The notes under the pieces: model-generated | Databases searched by the model: none | The model's input: only the letters and a program-made list of their open reading frames with translations | What the model was told of the DNA's origin: nothing | Program-made: the position numbers and the translations under genes | Part shown: positions 61,153 through 64,000 of the stretch, in pieces | Numbering within the stretch: the stretch's first letter is position 1 | How the letters are laid out: each line of letters opens with the position of its first letter | Assembly (NCBI RefSeq): GCF_004006665.1 | Contig: NZ_QOCL01000014.1 | Coordinates: 496,001-560,000, forward strand | Direction of reading: 5' to 3' | DNA: 64,000 nucleotides | Source of the DNA: Halobacteriovorax sp. HLS | GTDB taxonomy: Bacteria; Bdellovibrionota; Bacteriovoracia; Bacteriovoracales; Bacteriovoracaceae

Positions 61153-62088
61153 ATGACACTACAAGTAGTTTTATTAGTTTTAGCAATCGTAATGCTATAT
61201 TTTGGAGCAGAGTTTGCTCTTGAATCAGCAGAGAAAATTGGTCTTTTCCTCGGAATGTCACCTCTTGTTATAGGATTACTCATTGTAGGGTTTGGTACGT
61301 CATTACCAGAGTTCTTTGTCTCCCAATTGGCGTGCTTTAGGGGTGAGACACCAATAGCACTGGGAAATATTGTAGGTTCTAATATAGCCAATCTCTTTTT
61401 AATAATGGGATTGACGGGGATGGCCGTACCTCTCTATATGGCCGGAAAAGAAATTAAGGTTCAGCTCTTTTTTCATATTGTTCTAACAGCAATTCTCTCT
61501 TTTATCTTATTGCAAACAAAACTATTTTGGTGGGGAAGTGCTCTTCTTGTAGGCTTCTTTATTGTGTATCTAACACATACCTTTAGGGGGATGGCCAAAG
61601 AGAGACATTTAAGAAATGCAAGTGAGGAAGAAACAATTCATGAAATCACTCCTATAATGTTTGTGAAGTTATTAATTGGCTTTGTTTTACTCTATCTAGG
61701 TGGAGAGCTCTTAGTTAGTTCTGGCTCTAAGATAGGTGCAGCATTAGGTATTTCTACATATGTTATATCTGCAGTTTTCGTGGCCTTTGGAACTTCATTT
61801 CCAGAGCTCGTAACAGCACTTCTAGCTTGTGTGAAAAAGAAGAATACAGACTTGATTACGGGAAATATCATTGGTTCAAATATTTTCAATGTTGCTTTTG
61901 TATTAGGTTCACTAGGCTTCTATGATGTGGCAATTAATAAAGACTACACGCTTGAGATTTCAGTACTTGTCTTTGCAAGTGTCTTTCTAATAGGTCTAAG
62001 TCTCATTAAGAGAAACTTCTATAGGTTCTCTGGGATTGCATTCTTTGGAACTTACTTATTCGTTGTTTATAACTGGGTAGCAAAATAA
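61153..62088 (+). CDS. CaCA-family sodium/calcium exchanger
   Basis: 311 aa with about ten membrane helices. The two alpha repeats are clear: GFGTSLPE then GNIVGSNIANL (about 49-83) and AFGTSFPE then GNIIGSNIFN (about 213-249). The acidic residues of GTSxPE are intact. Closest to YrbG-type bacterial exchangers. AAGGA lies 3 bases before the ATG. Confidence 0.93.
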   Translation: MTLQVVLLVLAIVMLYFGAEFALESAEKIGLFLGMSPLVIGLLIVGFGTSLPEFFVSQLACFRGETPIALGNIVGSNIANLFLIMGLTGMAVPLYMAGKEIKVQLFFHIVLTAILSFILLQTKLFWWGSALLVGFFIVYLTHTFRGMAKERHLRNASEEETIHEITPIMFVKLLIGFVLLYLGGELLVSSGSKIGAALGISTYVISAVFVAFGTSFPELVTALLACVKKKNTDLITGNIIGSNIFNVAFVLGSLGFYDVAINKDYTLEISVLVFASVFLIGLSLIKRNFYRFSGIAFFGTYLFVVYNWVAK

Positions 62089-62092
62089 GAAA

Positions 62093-62114
62093 AAGACCTA
62101 CTTTAGTAGGTCTT
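62093..62114. terminator. Bidirectional terminator
   Basis: Nine-base stem (62093-62101 with 62106-62114) and a four-base loop; the hairpin overlaps the reverse gene's stop codon. The reverse strand continues TCTTATTTT. Confidence 0.78.
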
Positions 62115-62577
62115 CAATATTTGAACTTAGTTCACTTGGCTTTGTTTGAGGTGCAAACCTTGTGATTGACTGGCCATTCTTTCCGATAAGAAACTTCGTG
62201 AAATTCCACTTTATTTTCTTTGATCCAAGTAGTCCTGGAGCACTATTTTTGAGCTCTTCGTAGAATGGGTGAGTACCATCTCCGTTAACATCTATCTTCT
62301 CCATTAATGGAAAAGAGATATTAAATTGTAGGTCGCAAAATGATGCGATTTCTTCACTTTCGCCAGGCTCTTGTCCCCCAAATTGGTTACAAGGGAAAGC
62401 AAGAATCTCAAGCCCCTCTTCTTTGTACTTTGTATATAACTCTTGAAGACCTGCATACTGAGGTGTAAAGCCACATTTAGAAGCAGTATTTACAACAAGA
62501 ACGACCTTATCTTTATAGTCCGATAATGAAACTTCTTTACCTTTATTATCTATAACTTTGTGATCATAAATGGACAT
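62098..62577 (-). CDS. Glutathione peroxidase family (Cys type)
   Basis: 159 aa thioredoxin-fold peroxidase. Active-site NTASKCGFT with peroxidatic C35, LAFPCNQFGGQEP near 59-71 and WNFTKFL near 124-130. It has Cys rather than selenocysteine and a second Cys in SFCDLQF, a pattern of thioredoxin-dependent enzymes such as BtuE. No signal peptide. GGAGAAG lies before the ATG. It lies 8 bases after smpB. Confidence 0.93.
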   Translation of the reverse strand: MSIYDHKVIDNKGKEVSLSDYKDKVVLVVNTASKCGFTPQYAGLQELYTKYKEEGLEILAFPCNQFGGQEPGESEEIASFCDLQFNISFPLMEKIDVNGDGTHPFYEELKNSAPGLLGSKKIKWNFTKFLIGKNGQSITRFAPQTKPSELSSNIEDLLK

Positions 62578-62585
62578 ATCTTCTC

Positions 62586-63035
62586 CTATTCGTAGATACC
62601 TTTTTGTAGCTTTCGTTGAACATCTTTTTTCTGATCATCCGCTCTTTTATCATGGAGTTTCTTCCCTCTTCCTAGAGCGATCTCTAATTTAACGATTGAT
62701 CCTTTAAAGTATATCATTGTTGGTACAAGAGTAAGCTTTTGTGCACGCATTTTATGAAAGAGCTTAGACGTCTCTTTTGCATTTAGAAGGAGTTTTCTCT
62801 TTCTTGTTTCATCGTGATTATTAATATTTCCAAACTCGTATTGAGGAATATTAATATTATGGGCCCAAACTTCAAAGTTACCATCAATAGTAATATGAGA
62901 TTCAGCTATGGAAACTTTTCCATTTCTAAGACTCTTTACTTCAGTTCCAACTAAAACCATTCCAGTTTCAATTTTATCTTCAAGAGCGTAGTCAAAATGA
63001 GCTCTCTTATTCTTTGCAATTATTTTAATACCCAT
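62586..63035 (-). CDS. smpB: SmpB, tmRNA-binding protein
   Basis: 149 aa OB-fold protein of trans-translation. KRAHFDYALEDKIETGMVL, then GTEVKSLR, GKVSIAESH and the basic tail GRGKKLHDKRADDQKK are all typical. AGGA lies 6 bases before the ATG. No ssrA (tmRNA) is recognised in the window. Confidence 0.96.
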   Translation of the reverse strand: MGIKIIAKNKRAHFDYALEDKIETGMVLVGTEVKSLRNGKVSIAESHITIDGNFEVWAHNINIPQYEFGNINNHDETRKRKLLLNAKETSKLFHKMRAQKLTLVPTMIYFKGSIVKLEIALGRGKKLHDKRADDQKKDVQRKLQKGIYE

Positions 63036-63042
63036 AAAAATC

Positions 63043-64000
63043 CTAAAAACTAATATTCATACCTAATGATCCAACCATTACGCTTCCGCCAACCTTATAT
63101 CCTGGTGAGCCGATTTTATTTCCAGCTCCACCACTTTCTAAGTTTGCAGACTTTACAACATTAAGCTCTTCTAGCATATGATATTGGAAAGAAGCGCCTA
63201 GTTTGATCGGAAAATCAAATAGGTTCATATTGTAGAGACCAGCAGTTGTCAGTATTGTTGAATTTGTATCCAAAGTATTTCCGGCCCCCGAAAAGTCACC
63301 TTGAATAGGTGTTGGTCTGTAGATGACACCGAAGTCTAATTCTAACTCTTCAGTTAGATTTAGAGCTAGGCCAAGTTTTGGAACAAAGATGTCTTCAGTT
63401 TTTAAACTTTCGTAGTCGTTACTAGGTTGAATTCCACCACCTCTTTGAATGACTTGAACTATTGGAGACTTATATGATCCCCACATCTGATATTCTAACA
63501 GTCCGTAAAATTTAAACATACTAAACTGGTGCCCAAATCCAAGACGTAGAATATGTGGATCGTAGTAAATCATACTCTTAACATTTAAATCGAGAATATA
63601 GTCTGTTGTTGTTGAGATACTGACTTTACCAAAGGCCGCTGCTTCGAGGTTATTCTTCATTTCTTGCTGATAAGCAAAGTAGGTCTGTGTATTGGCAGAA
63701 GGTCTATAGAGAGCTGACAAGATTACACCAAGGCTTGGTTTAATATCAGACTTTGCAGAACCATATGAACCGAATCCTGATTGAATAGAGACTTGAGTCT
63801 TTACATCTGCTGCGGCCTGAAATCCAAGCTGAGTTCCAATTGAAAAGGCCAGTGTATTGTTTAAAAATGCTTTAGCGTAATTAAAGTAGAATATACTTCT
63901 GCTATAGCGAGAGCGGTACATTACATATTCAGGAAGAGTAGGGTCTCCTGAGTTTACTTTCATAAGACTACCAACAGGAGTATTTACACTTAGGGCAATT
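63043..64000 (-). CDS. FadL-like outer-membrane protein, 5' end cut
   Basis: At least 319 codons; the frame stays open to the right edge beyond the first ATG (63963), so the gene begins outside the window. Beta-barrel composition with alternating strands and Gly/Asn loops; LGLALNLTEELELDFGVIYRPTPI and a final GSLGMNISF with terminal Phe. The upstream part (NTPVG...SGDPTLPEYVMYRSRYSRS) resembles the substrate-domain region of FadL/TodX hydrophobic-compound channels. It precedes smpB by 7 bases. Confidence 0.75.
   Translation of the reverse strand, partial: IALSVNTPVGSLMKVNSGDPTLPEYVMYRSRYSRSIFYFNYAKAFLNNTLAFSIGTQLGFQAAADVKTQVSIQSGFGSYGSAKSDIKPSLGVILSALYRPSANTQTYFAYQQEMKNNLEAAAFGKVSISTTTDYILDLNVKSMIYYDPHILRLGFGHQFSMFKFYGLLEYQMWGSYKSPIVQVIQRGGGIQPSNDYESLKTEDIFVPKLGLALNLTEELELDFGVIYRPTPIQGDFSGAGNTLDTNSTILTTAGLYNMNLFDFPIKLGASFQYHMLEELNVVKSANLESGGAGNKIGSPGYKVGGSVMVGSLGMNISF

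Noticed and set aside
62586-64000. tmRNA gene near smpB
   Set aside because: ssrA is often next to smpB, but both flanks here are occupied by coding sequence and no tRNA-like end was seen.
1-64000. CRISPR array, insertion sequence, prophage or integron
   Set aside because: No regularly spaced repeats, transposase, integrase or phage structural genes were found on either strand.

Overview
The window reads as ordinary chromosome of a low-GC, Gram-negative bacterium, most likely a Bdellovibrio-like predator of the Bacteriovorax/Halobacteriovorax group. This is inference from content. There are many short signal-peptide proteins and lipoproteins, outer-membrane barrels ending in Phe, three secreted nucleases, a gliding-type (Gld) ABC system, a PilZ protein, degenerate receiver proteins and a eukaryote-like isoleucyl-tRNA synthetase. 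I see no insertion sequence, phage gene, integrase or CRISPR array. Both window edges cut through a gene.

Layout. 1-8.9 kb: the end of an unknown protein, tRNA-Arg(UCU), an FAD oxidase overlapping rsgA, a PilZ protein, a flavoprotein/lipoprotein pair, a cyclophilin and recJ. 9-12.3 kb: three reverse-strand exported proteins, two of them coiled-coil proteins sharing an N-terminal motif. 12.3-17.2 kb: a reverse-strand group with two degenerate receivers (one carrying TPR-like repeats), a possible PilZ-like protein, a KamA/EpmB radical SAM enzyme, a small membrane protein and a DEDD exonuclease with a WYL-like tail. 17.4-20.4 kb: E3 and two-lipoyl E2 of a 2-oxoacid dehydrogenase, without E1. 20.6-26 kb: a porin, an ATP-cone/PD-(D/E)xK nuclease overlapping a beta-CASP RNase, a 3D-domain lipoprotein and hemN. 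26-30.3 kb: exported proteins including two tandem endonuclease I paralogues and an EEP-family nuclease. 30.4-33.2 kb: a solute-binding protein, PepF-like M3 peptidase and SlyX. 33.2-40.6 kb: rarA, rpsU, ileS and unknown secreted proteins. 40.8-43.7 kb: a FecR-domain protein, Maf, YggU and a secreted protein, all overlapping. 44.2-49.5 kb: a TRAP transporter with a TatT-type lipoprotein and an added Lys/Pro-rich periplasmic protein. 49.6-52.1 kb: a lipoprotein, a disordered protein and NrnA. 52.2-57.3 kb: a five-gene GldA/F/G-DUF4340-Yip1-like operon. 57.4-64 kb: tk, hpt, a GHMP kinase, a DUF429-like protein, a CaCA exchanger, glutathione peroxidase, smpB and a FadL-like porin.

Working together: the secreted nucleases, oligopeptidase, solute-binding protein, thymidine kinase and hypoxanthine phosphoribosyltransferase fit digestion and salvage of nucleic acid and peptide from prey or the environment. 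rsgA, rpsU, ileS, smpB and tRNA-Arg serve translation; recJ and rarA serve DNA repair. The less ordinary signals are the TatT-type TRAP operon, the degenerate-receiver group, the ATP-cone nuclease/beta-CASP pair, the paired coiled-coil exported proteins, -10 boxes six bases before start codons (possible leaderless genes), and a strong excess of GGCC created by Ala GCC codons placed after codons ending in G.
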